A stretch of DNA of 64,000 bases from the NCBI GenBank assembly GCA_013619155.1, contig JABXKT010000002.1:1-64000 (forward strand), in the 5' to 3' direction. Of this stretch, positions 36,773 through 47,023 are shown one piece after another. The first letter of the stretch is position 1. Each line of letters begins with the position of its first letter. The stretch is from Desulfobacteraceae bacterium. GTDB lineage: Bacteria; Desulfobacterota; Desulfobacteria; Desulfobacterales; Desulfolunaceae. The translations under genes were made by a program, and so were the position numbers. Below the pieces are notes generated by a model, which saw nothing but the letters and a program-made list of their open reading frames with translations, made no database searches and had not been told where the DNA came from.

Positions 36773-37960
36773 ATGATCGGAATATCCAAACTCTACTGTG
36801 GAACCGTGGAACCCTCGGACGCCCTGCGTTACGGACGCCAGTCCGGAAGTCTTCCTTCCCACCTGCTTCAGTTCTCCAAGGACAAGAAGCCGGTGGTGGT
36901 CTGGAATTGTACCCGGGCCTGTAACCTAAAGTGCATCCACTGCTACGCCAAGGCCAAGGCCCGCTGCGAAGATAACGAGATGACCACCGAAGAGGGAAAA
37001 GCCCTTATCGACGATCTGGCCGCCTTCGGCGCCCCCGTCATCCTCTTCTCCGGCGGTGAGCCCCTCATGCGCAAAGATATGCCGGAACTGGCGGAATACG
37101 CCGTATCCAAGGGCATGCGTGCCGTCATCTCCACCAACGGTACCCTCATCACCCGTGAAGTGGCCCAGAACTTAAAGCGTATCGGCCTCTCCTACGTGGG
37201 GATCAGCATGGATGGCATGGAAGCGACCCATGACCACTTTCGCGGAGAGAAAGGCGCCTTCCAGGCCAGCCTCGAAGGGATCCGGCACTGCCAGGAGGCG
37301 GGCATCAAAGTGGGGCTCCGCTTCACCATGAACCGCATGAACGTCGATGATATCCCGGCAGTATTCAAGCTCCTCGAAGAGTATGACCTGCCCCGTATCT
37401 GCTTTTATCACCTCGTCTATGCAGGACGTGGGGCCCGGATCGGTGACGAAGTCCTCTCCCACGAGGAGACGCGACGGGCCGTGGACCTCATCGCCACGGA
37501 AGCCAAACGCCTCCACGACATAGGCAAGCCCAAGGAAGTCCTCACCGTGGACAACCACGCCGACGGCCCCTACATCTACCTGCGCATGCTCGAAGAGGAC
37601 CCCGAGCGGGCCAAAGAGGTATTAGAGCTTCTGCAGATGAACGAGGGAAACAGCTCCGGTCACGGCATTGGCTGTGTCAGCTGGGACGGATCCGTCTACG
37701 CCGACCAGTTCTGGCGTCACCACAGCTTCGGCAACGTACGCCAGACACCCTTCTCTGAGATCTGGACCAAACCCGAAGACGAGCTCCTCCTCAAACTCAA
37801 GGAGAAGAAGAAACACGTCACCGGACGGTGCGCCAAATGCAAATGGCTCGATATCTGTGCCGGAAACTTTCGCGTACGCGCCGAGGCGGCTACCGGCGAT
37901 GTCTGGGCGCCCGATCCCGAATGCTACCTCACCGATGAAGAGATCGGGCTGAACGAATAG
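36773..37960 (+). CDS. ahbC: 12,18-didecarboxysiroheme deacetylase, radical SAM (AhbC)
   Basis: This 395-residue radical-SAM enzyme removes the acetate side chains of didecarboxysiroheme to give Fe-coproporphyrin III. The N-terminus MIGISKLYCGT is typical, the [4Fe-4S] motif is CTRACNLKCIHC, and SPASM-type cysteines lie at the C-terminus (CAKCKWLDICAGN). It differs from the related NirJ by overall sequence and by neighbours: hemB and ahbD follow on the same strand. This pathway replaces the protoporphyrin route in sulfate reducers. Confidence 0.92.
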   Translation: MIGISKLYCGTVEPSDALRYGRQSGSLPSHLLQFSKDKKPVVVWNCTRACNLKCIHCYAKAKARCEDNEMTTEEGKALIDDLAAFGAPVILFSGGEPLMRKDMPELAEYAVSKGMRAVISTNGTLITREVAQNLKRIGLSYVGISMDGMEATHDHFRGEKGAFQASLEGIRHCQEAGIKVGLRFTMNRMNVDDIPAVFKLLEEYDLPRICFYHLVYAGRGARIGDEVLSHEETRRAVDLIATEAKRLHDIGKPKEVLTVDNHADGPYIYLRMLEEDPERAKEVLELLQMNEGNSSGHGIGCVSWDGSVYADQFWRHHSFGNVRQTPFSEIWTKPEDELLLKLKEKKKHVTGRCAKCKWLDICAGNFRVRAEAATGDVWAPDPECYLTDEEIGLNE

Positions 37961-38091
37961 CCCGGCCCTAAAGCTCAGGTGACAGGAGATATTTTTTTAA
38001 GGGGGGCGACGGCCATGCATAAGCCGCCGCCCCCTTTCTCCTCAACGCTTTAAAAATACCGATACGTCCCATATTCTTCAAGGAGTACCCG

Positions 38092-39069
38092 ATGCTGTTT
38101 CCCCAATACCGAGGACGACGCATGCGCGCCTCTTCTGCCCTGCGTCGCATGGTCCGCGAGACCTCCCTTTCTGTAAACGACCTCATCCTTCCCCTCTTCG
38201 CCATCGGCGGTAAGGGAGTCAAAAATCCCATCTCCTCCATGCCGGGCCACTACCAGCTCTCCGTGGACAATATCGTTAAGGCGGCCAAAGAGGCATACGA
38301 CTTAGGCATTCCCTCGATCATGCTCTTCGGACTTCCCGACAAGAAAGATGCCCTTGGCACCTCGGCCTATGCCAAAAATGGCATCGTGCAAAGGGCGGTG
38401 CGTGAGGTGAAGAACAAGGTCCCCGGCCTTGCCGTCATCACCGATGTATGCTTATGCCAGTACACCGACCACGGCCACTGTGGCATAGTAGAGAAGGGCA
38501 AAATCGACAACGATATGAGCTTAGATCTCCTCGCTCGCGTTGCCGTCTCCCACGCCAAGGCCGGTGCCGACATGGTGGCCCCATCGGATATGATGGATGG
38601 CCGAGTGGGTGAAATCCGTGAAGCCCTGGACCAGGAGGATCTCTCCGAAATCCCCATCATGAGCTATGCGGTAAAATACTGCTCCGCCTATTACGGTCCT
38701 TTTCGTGCCGCAGCCAACTCAGCTCCCCAGTTTGGTGATCGACGCACCTACCAGATGGATCCGGCCAACGTCCTCGAAGCCATTCGCGAGGCCACCATGG
38801 ATGTCGAAGAGGGCGCCGACATCATCATGGTCAAACCGGCCCTCTCCTATCTCGATATTATCTCCAAGGTACGCGATGAGGTGGATCTTCCCATGGCCGC
38901 CTACAACGTCAGCGGCGAGTACGCCATGATCAAGGCGGCAGACCAGCTCGGCTGGATCGACGGCACCAAGGTGATGATGGAGACCCTAACCTCCATCAAA
39001 CGCGCCGGCGCCGACATCATTCTCACCTACCACGCCCTAGAGGCGGCCCGGGAGCTTGCTGGGAAATAG
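38092..39069 (+). CDS. hemB: Delta-aminolevulinic acid dehydratase (porphobilinogen synthase)
   Basis: The 325-residue protein condenses two ALA molecules to porphobilinogen. The zinc-site motif [11 protein letters not shown] shows the Zn-dependent type. One active-site lysine is in [15 protein letters not shown] and the other in [15 protein letters not shown] precedes the ATG. It sits between ahbC and ahbD, so early and late steps of siroheme-derived heme synthesis are co-located. About 130 bp separate it from ahbC. Confidence 0.97.
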   Translation: MLFPQYRGRRMRASSALRRMVRETSLSVNDLILPLFAIGGKGVKNPISSMPGHYQLSVDNIVKAAKEAYDLGIPSIMLFGLPDKKDALGTSAYAKNGIVQRAVREVKNKVPGLAVITDVCLCQYTDHGHCGIVEKGKIDNDMSLDLLARVAVSHAKAGADMVAPSDMMDGRVGEIREALDQEDLSEIPIMSYAVKYCSAYYGPFRAAANSAPQFGDRRTYQMDPANVLEAIREATMDVEEGADIIMVKPALSYLDIISKVRDEVDLPMAAYNVSGEYAMIKAADQLGWIDGTKVMMETLTSIKRAGADIILTYHALEAARELAGK

Positions 39070-39070
39070 C

Positions 39071-39164
39071 CGGTCACCTTTAAAAAAATGGTGCCGGCGG
39101 TGAGGGGAGACGCCCCTCACCCCTAAAAAACAGATGAGATCGCCTTAGAGGGCGATCTCATCTG
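39071..39164 (+). other. Three tandem hairpins between hemB and ahbD
   Basis: Directly after the hemB stop come a stem with CACC/GGTG core (39071-39097), GGTGAGGGG/CCCCTCACC (39099-39121) and a perfect 14-bp stem CAGATGAGATCGCC with 6-nt loop (39131-39164). The last is preceded by six A, so it resembles an intrinsic terminator for the minus strand, although no minus-strand gene precedes it. It may shape mRNA stability within the ahb operon. Confidence 0.6.
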
Positions 39165-39287
39165 ATGCAGCCTTCCAAGCGATGCCTTCCGCGACCTGTT
39201 GGCCAAACCCGCCTCGAGTAAATAAGGCCCACGTTTGCCCCCCAGCACGCCCACCTAAGGCATCAGACACATAAGGAAACGACGACA

Positions 39288-40394
39288 ATGAACGAGCAGA
39301 TAAAAGAAGGGGCCCCCCACGGTCACGGCGGCGGGCATGAAAAAAAAGAAGCCGAGTTGAGGCTGGTGGCCTGGGAGACGACCCGACGCTGCAACTTAAG
39401 CTGCAAACACTGCCGGGCGGCCGCCGAAAAGGGCCCCTACCCCGGCGAGCTCGATACCGACGCCGCCTTTAAGCTCCTCGATCAGATCGCCGAGGTGGGC
39501 AAACCCATCATCATCCTCACCGGTGGTGAGCCTCTCATGCGCGAAGATATCTTCGAGATTGCTGCCTACGGTCATAAACTCGGCATGCGCATGACCATGG
39601 CGCCCAACGGTACCCTAATGACGGCCGAAAACACCCAAAAAATGGTGGACTCCGGCATCATGCGTATCAGCCTTAGCCTAGACGGGGCCACCCGCGAATT
39701 CCACGACGACTTCAGGGGTGTCGAAGGGGCCTACGACGGTGTCATGCGGGCCGTAGAGCTGGCCAAGGCGGCGGGACTTGAGTTCCAGATCAACACCACC
39801 ATCACCAAGGATAATCTGGCCCAGATTCCCGATATCCTCGCCAAGGCCGAGCAGATCGGCGCCGTGGCCCACCACATCTTTCTCCTCGTCCCCACGGGCC
39901 GGGGAAAATATATCTCCGACAGCGAGATCAACGCAACAGAGTACGAAGAGACCCTCAACTGGTTCTACGATCAGAGGGATAAGACCTCCCTTCAGCTCAA
40001 AGCCACCTGCGCTCCCCACTACTACCGCATCCTTCGCCAGCGAGCCAAAGCAGAAGGGAAAAAAGTCACCTTCAAGACCCACGGTCTGGACGCCGTCTCC
40101 CGTGGATGCTTAGGCGGTATCGGATTCTGCTTCATCTCCCATACAGGGACAGTACAGCCCTGCGGATTCCTCCACACCGACTGCGGCAACATCAAAGAGG
40201 ACTCCTTTGCCACCGTATGGAGAGAGTCCACGATATTTAAAGAGCTTCGCGACTACGACCTCCTCGAAGGGAAATGCGGCCCCTGCGAATACAAACGTGT
40301 CTGCGGTGGATGCAGGGCCCGAGCCTTTGAGTCCACGGGCAACTACCTCGCCGAAGAGCCCCTCTGCAGCTACAAACCCCACAGCATGGGGTAA
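39288..40394 (+). CDS. ahbD: Heme b synthase, radical SAM (AhbD)
   Basis: This 368-residue enzyme oxidatively decarboxylates the two propionates of Fe-coproporphyrin III to vinyls, giving heme b. The N-terminus is Gly/His-rich (GHGGGHE), then comes the radical-SAM motif CNLSCKHC. The C-terminal auxiliary cluster cysteines are in CGPCEYKRVCGGCRARA and a final LCSYKP. These are AhbD features. It is the third gene of the ahbC-hemB-ahbD set; ahbA/B are not in the window. Confidence 0.92.
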   Translation: MNEQIKEGAPHGHGGGHEKKEAELRLVAWETTRRCNLSCKHCRAAAEKGPYPGELDTDAAFKLLDQIAEVGKPIIILTGGEPLMREDIFEIAAYGHKLGMRMTMAPNGTLMTAENTQKMVDSGIMRISLSLDGATREFHDDFRGVEGAYDGVMRAVELAKAAGLEFQINTTITKDNLAQIPDILAKAEQIGAVAHHIFLLVPTGRGKYISDSEINATEYEETLNWFYDQRDKTSLQLKATCAPHYYRILRQRAKAEGKKVTFKTHGLDAVSRGCLGGIGFCFISHTGTVQPCGFLHTDCGNIKEDSFATVWRESTIFKELRDYDLLEGKCGPCEYKRVCGGCRARAFESTGNYLAEEPLCSYKPHSMG

Positions 40395-40416
40395 GCGCCC
40401 CGGCCGCCAAAACCTG

Positions 40417-40644
40417 CCTCGGTTGGCCCTGTCGGGAGCCAACCGTTTGCAAAAGGTTGCCAAACAGATTTTTAGTGTAACCCTGATGGGCCTTTGGCCC
40501 GTCAGGGTTACACACCTGGGGTCCAGGGGCCCTGTCCCTGGCCGCCGGAGGCTGGCTTTTACGGTCACTTTAACCATAGAAGGCCCATTTTTTTGGCCTC
40601 GGTGGCCATAGACGGCCTGTTTTTGAGGCATCTGAAATAGTTAC
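40417..40644. repeat. Intergenic hairpin-module repeat element, copy 4
   Basis: This lies in the convergent gap between ahbD and pfp. It has the GGCCCTGTCGGG hairpin, CGTTTGCAAAAGGTTGCC, the 35-bp palindrome at 40477-40511 (arms GTAACCCTGATGGGCC, one wobble), a GTCCAGGG block and the GACCATAGA-like end block. Its right end ATCTGAAATAGTTAC (40630-40644) matches the terminal motif of copies 5, 7 and 9. Confidence 0.85.
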
Positions 40645-40688
40645 AAAAAAAGCCCCCAGGCGATTTTCATCGCCTGAGGGCTTTTTTT
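40645..40688. terminator. Bidirectional intrinsic terminator between ahbD and pfp
   Basis: A long A-run, then AGCCCCCAGGCGAT pairing with ATCGCCTGAGGGCT, then a long T-run. It can stop both the plus-strand ahb transcript and the minus-strand pfp transcript. It directly abuts the right end of repeat copy 4. Confidence 0.88.
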
Positions 40689-40753
40689 ATTGTTAAAAAC
40701 CGGACTACCTGGTCACCCTTCGGGAAAACACGAGCCCCTCACCTTAAACGTCC

Positions 40754-42832
40754 TTAAATAGCGTTTAAGGTCAGGATCATGGGTTTATCCTCTTCCATCT
40801 CACCCCGAAAACGAATCGCTCCCGGTTTTCGGAAGGGGTCTGGGGCCGGTGAGGCCGCCATCCACTTTTCCCGCAAGGCCTTGACGATACGAAAGGCGTT
40901 GGAGTCAAGCTCGACGACGCTCTTTTCGAGCACCAGCTTCATCTTTCCGCCACGCTCTTCGAGATGCATCAAGGGGGCAATGGGAATCCCCAGGGGTTCC
41001 CACTCCTCAAAGCTCTTCTCCAGATTTCGGATCCCCACCATGTGCCCGGTACTGCCACCGGCAATCAGGCTGAAGGCGGTATGCCCCAGATTGTAGGTAT
41101 AGGTGCAGTCAAACTTCGTGGGATCGGAACCCCGGCCGTCATAGCCATAAAAATGGGTTTGAACCTTAAAGTCAGGCACCGATTTATTAAAAATCTTCAC
41201 CACCGAGAGCGGTACCGGCTCCTCTTCATCGAGGAGTCCCGCCTTTATCAGACCCTGCTTTAAGGTCTTCTGGGAGATCAGCTCCTCGCGAACGAGGAGA
41301 TAGCGCCCCACCCCATAGTTACGGAAGAGCACCGGCCCGTAGAGCTCTGGATTGAGACCCGCCCGGATAAAGGCCTTGGCATAATAGTTCTCCTCAATGC
41401 CCAGCTTATAGCGCCCCTTCTCCTTGAGAATAGAGAGATAATCCATGACAAGCCCCAAGATCACCCGATCGGTCTCCACCTGGGAGAACTGAAAATTGCC
41501 ATGACTGTCCCTCTCGATGAGGAGCCCCTCCTGGAAAAATTCGGGGATATCGTTGAAGAGTTCATCATCCCTGGCGTTCCAAATGGTCTCGGGACCCATC
41601 TTACGAATACCCCGCACCAGACGCCGCAGATACTCCAGCTTATCTTCCAGGCTCGGAAAATCGGTATGAAACGAGGTGTCATGCACATCATTGTACTCAG
41701 AAATAATGGTGTTGAGTTTGATAATAAAGACCTGGACCTCGTTGACAAACTCCAGAATCCCTTCCGGAATTACCACCATCCCGTAGTTTTTTCCCACGGC
41801 GGCACGCCTGACGATGGCATCGCACACCACCCGGGAGAGGTGACGCAAGGTGATGCCATAGGCCGTATAGTCCACCACGCCCTCGGCCGCGGCCTTCTCC
41901 ACACGATCTTCATCCACATAATTGGCCAAATCTTCACCGATGAGCGTCAAGTTGGCATGGGTCTGAAGGGAGACCTCCAGGGCCAGGTGGCTGGCCACAC
42001 GACCCATCACCTTGCAGATATGCCAATATTTCACATCGGAACTGCCATCGGTACAGAGATCCCCCACGTTCCTGGCAAAGGAGCGGGCGGCACTGTGAAA
42101 ACCAAAAGAGATGGCACACAGACTCTTGCCATCGGCGTCTTTGACTTGAATATCCCCATCGATGGTCTTGGGCACGCCGATGACCTGAATGCCCTCCTCT
42201 TTCATGGACTCTGCCATGAAGGCGGCATTGGTGTTGGAATCATCGCCCCCCACCACCACCAGGGCATTTAACCCCAGTTTTTTACAGGTCTCGATGGAGA
42301 GACGCATCTTGTTGGCGCTATCGATCTTTGTACGACCCGTCTTGATCATACAAAAGCCACCCAGGTTACGGTAGCGATTCACGATCTCATCGCTAAGCTC
42401 CCAGGCGTTTCCCTCGATGATGCCATCCTGACCGAGGAGAAAACCATAGACCCGGTTCTCAGGGTTTGCCTTCTTCGCCGCATCGTAGAGCCCGGCGATA
42501 ACATTATGCCCACCGGGTGCGGGCCCTCCGGAGAAGGCTATACCGATGGCCCGGCAACGGTGATACCCATTCGCCTCTGATGAGGGGGCACTCACCACCT
42601 TCTCCACCTTATTTTCCATGAGATGGGGCAATTGCTCCCGTGCCGCTCCATCGATATCAAATCGGTACTGATTCTGGGATTCCAGGGCCGTGGGCCCGTT
42701 TTGAAAAACCTCACACAAGGGGGGGGTGTAGGCTCTTCTCTCCATGGCATCCAGACTGTCATCTTCAATGATCTTCTGAACCGAATCGTGTGAAAGGAGT
42801 TCAGAAAGGCTCACCTGGCGTTTTTCCGACAT
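40754..42832 (-). CDS. pfp: PPi-dependent 6-phosphofructokinase (large form)
   Basis: The 692-residue protein contains the PFK fold with GIAFSGGPAPGGHN, VVVGGDDSNTNAA (GGDD, the pyrophosphate-type signature) and PKTIDGDI. The size matches long PPi-PFKs, with an extra N-terminal segment of about 100 residues. It catalyses reversible fructose-6-phosphate phosphorylation using PPi, fitting an anaerobe that saves ATP. ATG at 42832 (MSEKRQVS) has GGAG six bases upstream; ATG at 42844 is in frame. Confidence 0.92.
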   Translation of the reverse strand: MSEKRQVSLSELLSHDSVQKIIEDDSLDAMERRAYTPPLCEVFQNGPTALESQNQYRFDIDGAAREQLPHLMENKVEKVVSAPSSEANGYHRCRAIGIAFSGGPAPGGHNVIAGLYDAAKKANPENRVYGFLLGQDGIIEGNAWELSDEIVNRYRNLGGFCMIKTGRTKIDSANKMRLSIETCKKLGLNALVVVGGDDSNTNAAFMAESMKEEGIQVIGVPKTIDGDIQVKDADGKSLCAISFGFHSAARSFARNVGDLCTDGSSDVKYWHICKVMGRVASHLALEVSLQTHANLTLIGEDLANYVDEDRVEKAAAEGVVDYTAYGITLRHLSRVVCDAIVRRAAVGKNYGMVVIPEGILEFVNEVQVFIIKLNTIISEYNDVHDTSFHTDFPSLEDKLEYLRRLVRGIRKMGPETIWNARDDELFNDIPEFFQEGLLIERDSHGNFQFSQVETDRVILGLVMDYLSILKEKGRYKLGIEENYYAKAFIRAGLNPELYGPVLFRNYGVGRYLLVREELISQKTLKQGLIKAGLLDEEEPVPLSVVKIFNKSVPDFKVQTHFYGYDGRGSDPTKFDCTYTYNLGHTAFSLIAGGSTGHMVGIRNLEKSFEEWEPLGIPIAPLMHLEERGGKMKLVLEKSVVELDSNAFRIVKALREKWMAASPAPDPFRKPGAIRFRGEMEEDKPMILTLNAI

Positions 42833-43357
42833 GCTTGTCTCCATATGGTCAGATTGCCGTTTCGTTTAATAATGAAAAATAGCCGCCCACATCTGGATCC
42901 ATTCATCGCCCATTAAAAAATGGGCTAAAGACGGTGCACTATCTTAAAAAATAGCCATAAAAAGATCCACCCGGGCATAGTAAAAAAAGGGACGACTACT
43001 GTGGCAATCACCCCTTTCGACCTCACACAAAAAAGCCCCATACATCCTGCGAAGAGTATGGGCCCAAATGATCGTAGCCAGAACAAGGGCCTGGCCACCC
43101 TTTAGTAATCATTGCTATAGCAGACAGTTAAAAGGTGATGCAAGAACCAATCCATAATAAATGTTCCCTCATTTCACTCCCCTTCCCACGACAAGGGATA
43201 AATCATCGTGCGGATTCAGGTATTTCCGCTATCTTTACATCCCACCGGTGGAGTGATATGTGATAGCCCACGACATCACGACAGGCCTTCGGCCCATCGT
43301 CTTTGCTGCGGCCAGTGCCGTTCAATCCACCACCCTATATCGGACACATCACCATCA
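42833..43357. other. Divergent intergenic region, pfp / smc
   Basis: This 525-bp gap between divergent genes holds promoters for both and an isolated terminator-like hairpin (43029-43063). The smc frame stays open upstream to 43208, but that translation does not resemble SMC. None of the repeat-element family occurs here. Confidence 0.5.
43029..43063 (-). terminator. Isolated intrinsic terminator upstream of pfp
   Basis: CCCATAC at 43037-43043 pairs with GTATGGG at 43056-43062, and on the minus strand six T follow. It lies about 200 bp upstream of the pfp start on the same strand. It would end a transcript for which no gene is visible, or act as an attenuator in a long pfp leader. Confidence 0.55.
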
Positions 43358-46300
43358 ATGAAGCTCAAAAAACTCGAGATCACCGGGTTCAAATCGTTTA
43401 TGGGAAAAACACGCATTCTATTCCCTCCCGGTACCACGGGCATGGTGGGCCCCAATGGATGCGGCAAAAGCAACGTGGTGGATGCCTTAAAATGGGTCAT
43501 GGGCGAACAAAATGTCCGAAAACTTCGGGGAAAAACCTCTGAGGACATCATCTTTGCAGGGTCCACCGGCTCCCCCCCGATGAACATGGCCGAGGTCTCC
43601 TTGACCATCGACAATGAGGATGCATCCATTGTCGGACCCTTCAATGAGTGCAGTGAAATTACCGTCACCCGTCGCATATTTCGTTCTGGAGAGAGCCACA
43701 CCCTCATCAATCGCCAGCCCGCTCGCCTCAAAGATATCCAAACCCTCTTTCTGGGAAGTGGCACAGGTAAAAATGCCTTCGCCGTCATCCAGCAGGGAAA
43801 CATCGGTGCCCTCACCGAGGCAAGCCCGGAAGAGCGCCGTGTCTTCATTGAAGAGGCCGCCGATGTTACGAAGTACAAGGCCCAAAAACGAGAGACTGAA
43901 TCCAAGATCAAGGCCACCCGAGAAAATTTAGAGCGCATCGGGGACATCGTCATGGAACTGGAGCGCCAACTCGAGGTCTTAAATACCCAGGCCCAAAAGG
44001 CGATTTTATTCAAAAGCCTTCAAAAAGATATCCGAGACATCGATATCACCCTCTCCGGTGCCGAGTACCAACGCCTGGCCAAAAAAGTGAATGATCTGAC
44101 CGCCTCCACAAAACACCTCACCCACCAGTGCGAGGCTGACACATCCCGACGTGAGGCGATCTCGAGTGCCCTTAAACGACTCACACTCCACATCCAAACC
44201 ACCAACGATGCCATCGAGGCCCACCACCAGAAAATCTTTGAATTAAAGCGAGGTGCCGACCGCCATGAGGGGACCATCGCCCACCTCAAGGAGAAGAGCC
44301 GAACCCTTACCCATGAGGTAGACGAGGATACCCGCCACTTAGAAGAGGCCCTGGCAAAAAACCAGGAGTTAAGCGATGAAATAAGGACCATCCAAAGCGC
44401 CCACACAGGCATCAACCAGGCGGTCACCGCATTAGAGACAAAGAGGAAAGCGGCCGAAAACCAGCGCAATGCCTGCCAGAAAGAGCTCTTTCATCTTGAA
44501 AAAAAGAGCCAGGACGAGGCGACCCGTCACCGGGATCTCCTAGACCGGAAGGCCATCATACACCGCCATCTCTCCAGCGCAGAGCGACTCTTCGAAGACA
44601 CCACCCGTAAACTTAAAATGCGTGATGAAGAGCTGGCAAGGGCCCATGCCCTGCTGACCGCCGCACACGAGAAAAAAAACGGCCTCGACGAAGAGAGTAT
44701 CGCCATGGAAGGGGCGTTAGAGGGGCTTAAAACCACCCAGAAGAGCCTCCACGACACCATAGAGACCATGGGGACAGAGGGCGCACATTTAAGAGAGACC
44801 CTTAAAGAGAGAGAGATCGAAGAGGGCCGGATCCGATCTGCCCTAGAGACCATCGAACGCATGCTTCATAGCGGCGAAGGGTATGGGGATGGGGTAAAAG
44901 AGGGGATGAAGTGCTTAAACGCCTTGGGTGCCTCCCAACCAGAGGTGGTGGCGAATCTCATCCGGGTGGAAAAAGAGTATGAAACGGCGGTAGAGACCGC
45001 CCTGGGTGAGATTCTCACCCACATCGTTGTCCACACCCCAGATATCGCTCTGCGTGGGGGACAGGCCATGCTGAGACCGGATGCCCCCCGCTGCGGATTT
45101 TTCGCCCCGGGATTGAACCCCCTCGCCCCCTTTAGCGGAGCGCCCCTGACCGGATGCCGCCCTCTCACCGATTTTATAGAGCTCGATGACCGGCTGACCG
45201 CCCCCTTCCCGGCTCTTCTCTCCCGCCTGTTTGTCACCCAGGATCTCGCCACGGCCCTTACAGCCAAGGGAGAAACCACACAGATGGTGGCCATTGCCAC
45301 CTTAGATGGCTGCCTGGTGGATTTTTCTGGTGCCGTGGTGGCGGGAAAAAACGGGGCCTCCGCCTCCCTTCTCAAAAGGCGGCGCGAGATAGAGGAGACA
45401 GAGAAAAAAAGGGCCCTTATAACGGCCGAAATTAAAGCACTCACCGCACGCCAGCAGACGCACCAAGGGGAGATCACGACCAAACGTGAGGCCCTGCGAC
45501 ACGGCGAAGACCAACTCAAGGAGCGACGTAATCATCACGCCATAAACGAGCGCGCCCGACTCCTCACAGGGGAGGAGGTCAAGCAAAGGCAACGAGATCT
45601 CAGCCGTATGACTCAGGAGACGGAGACGCTGGATGAGGATCTATCGGAACTTGACATCGAAATAGAGGCCCACCGTAAAAAACAGATCACCATCGAAGCG
45701 GAGATCAAAAGACATCTCACCGGAGAGGAGATTGCCGGGGAGACACTCATCCAAGCACGCACCACCCTCTCCCAGATCGAAACGGCCATCACAAAAATTA
45801 ATCTCGACCTCGTCCGGGAAGAGTCCAAAGATGAGAACCACCAAAACACCGTCTCCCGACTCACCGGATTTCTTACAGATAGCCAGACACGCATTAAACG
45901 CCTGAGCGAGGGGATCAGTAAAAAAACGGGGGAATCTCGTGCCGCCTCAAAGCAGGCCGAAGAGATGGAGAAGGGTCTCGTAGGGGCCTTTCTCGCCCTC
46001 GAAACCGCTGAAGGGGCCCTGGCCGTTACACGAAGCCATCTCTCCCGTTTCGAATCGGATCGGGATGAGAAAGAGAGGGTAAGAAAAGAGCTCTCCGCCA
46101 CCCATGGCCAGCGCCTGGAGAGCTTGCGAAAAGAGGAGGTAGCCCTGGCCGGTTTTCTCACACGGGCCGAGGAGCTTAAAACCCGGACCTTAGAGCAGTA
46201 CCAAACCCCCATCGAGGCGCTCATGGATAATTTTGAGACACAGATTCATGAGGTCCTGGACGGCAAGACCGACAAAGAGAGCCTCAGCCATGAACTGAAG

Positions 46301-46960
46301 AGCCTCAAGCGCAAAATAAATCGCATGGGTGATATCAACACGGCCGCCGTGAGCCAGTGTGAAGAGATGAAAAAACGCCACGGTTTTCTCTCCGAGCAGC
46401 AGAGCGACCTCACCGCCTCCCTGAAGGACCTTGAGGCGATCATCGAAAAAATCAATCGCATCACCCAGAAACGATTTATCGATACCTTCCACCGCATCAA
46501 CGAAAAACTCGCCGAGATCTTTCCTCGGCTCTTCGAAGGGGGGACGGCACGTCTTATACTCACCGACCAGAAAAATCCCTTGGAGACGGGTGTGGAGTTA
46601 ATGATTCAACCCCCGGGTAAAAAGTCCGCCCGCCTCTCCCTCCTCTCAGGCGGAGAAAAGGCCTTGTCCGCCATCGCCTTTGTCTTCTCCATTTTTCTCT
46701 TAAAGCCCTCCTCTTTTTGCGTGATGGATGAGATCGATGCCCCCTTAGACGATGCCAACGTCTTGCGGTTCAACAACCTTCTCACCATCATTGCCGAGAA
46801 CTCCCAGACCCTTGTCATCACCCACAACAAGATCACCATGGAGCACGCCGATGTCCTCATCGGTGTCACCATGGAGAAGAAGGGCGTCTCCAAGGTGGTC
46901 ACCGTCAACTTAACGGGTCGGGGAATCCCCTCGGAAACCTCAGAGATAGAATCGGCATAA
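43358..46960 (+). CDS. smc: Chromosome partition protein SMC
   Basis: This 1200-residue SMC has an N-terminal MKLKKLEITGFKSF with Walker A GPNGCGKS (31-38), a long coiled coil, a hinge around residues 500-650, a second coiled coil, and a C-terminal head with signature LSGGEKALSAIAF and Walker B FCVMDEIDAPLDD. The ATG at 43358 is fixed by the conserved N-terminus although no good RBS is seen. It compacts and segregates chromosomes with ScpA/ScpB, which are not nearby. Confidence 0.96.
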   Translation: MKLKKLEITGFKSFMGKTRILFPPGTTGMVGPNGCGKSNVVDALKWVMGEQNVRKLRGKTSEDIIFAGSTGSPPMNMAEVSLTIDNEDASIVGPFNECSEITVTRRIFRSGESHTLINRQPARLKDIQTLFLGSGTGKNAFAVIQQGNIGALTEASPEERRVFIEEAADVTKYKAQKRETESKIKATRENLERIGDIVMELERQLEVLNTQAQKAILFKSLQKDIRDIDITLSGAEYQRLAKKVNDLTASTKHLTHQCEADTSRREAISSALKRLTLHIQTTNDAIEAHHQKIFELKRGADRHEGTIAHLKEKSRTLTHEVDEDTRHLEEALAKNQELSDEIRTIQSAHTGINQAVTALETKRKAAENQRNACQKELFHLEKKSQDEATRHRDLLDRKAIIHRHLSSAERLFEDTTRKLKMRDEELARAHALLTAAHEKKNGLDEESIAMEGALEGLKTTQKSLHDTIETMGTEGAHLRETLKEREIEEGRIRSALETIERMLHSGEGYGDGVKEGMKCLNALGASQPEVVANLIRVEKEYETAVETALGEILTHIVVHTPDIALRGGQAMLRPDAPRCGFFAPGLNPLAPFSGAPLTGCRPLTDFIELDDRLTAPFPALLSRLFVTQDLATALTAKGETTQMVAIATLDGCLVDFSGAVVAGKNGASASLLKRRREIEETEKKRALITAEIKALTARQQTHQGEITTKREALRHGEDQLKERRNHHAINERARLLTGEEVKQRQRDLSRMTQETETLDEDLSELDIEIEAHRKKQITIEAEIKRHLTGEEIAGETLIQARTTLSQIETAITKINLDLVREESKDENHQNTVSRLTGFLTDSQTRIKRLSEGISKKTGESRAASKQAEEMEKGLVGAFLALETAEGALAVTRSHLSRFESDRDEKERVRKELSATHGQRLESLRKEEVALAGFLTRAEELKTRTLEQYQTPIEALMDNFETQIHEVLDGKTDKESLSHELKSLKRKINRMGDINTAAVSQCEEMKKRHGFLSEQQSDLTASLKDLEAIIEKINRITQKRFIDTFHRINEKLAEIFPRLFEGGTARLILTDQKNPLETGVELMIQPPGKKSARLSLLSGGEKALSAIAFVFSIFLLKPSSFCVMDEIDAPLDDANVLRFNNLLTIIAENSQTLVITHNKITMEHADVLIGVTMEKKGVSKVVTVNLTGRGIPSETSEIESA

Positions 46961-47023
46961 GCAACCAAATAATATAAGAGTTTCTTCAGGACGCTTATAA
47001 AAAGGGGCCGGGTTCAAATCAGG

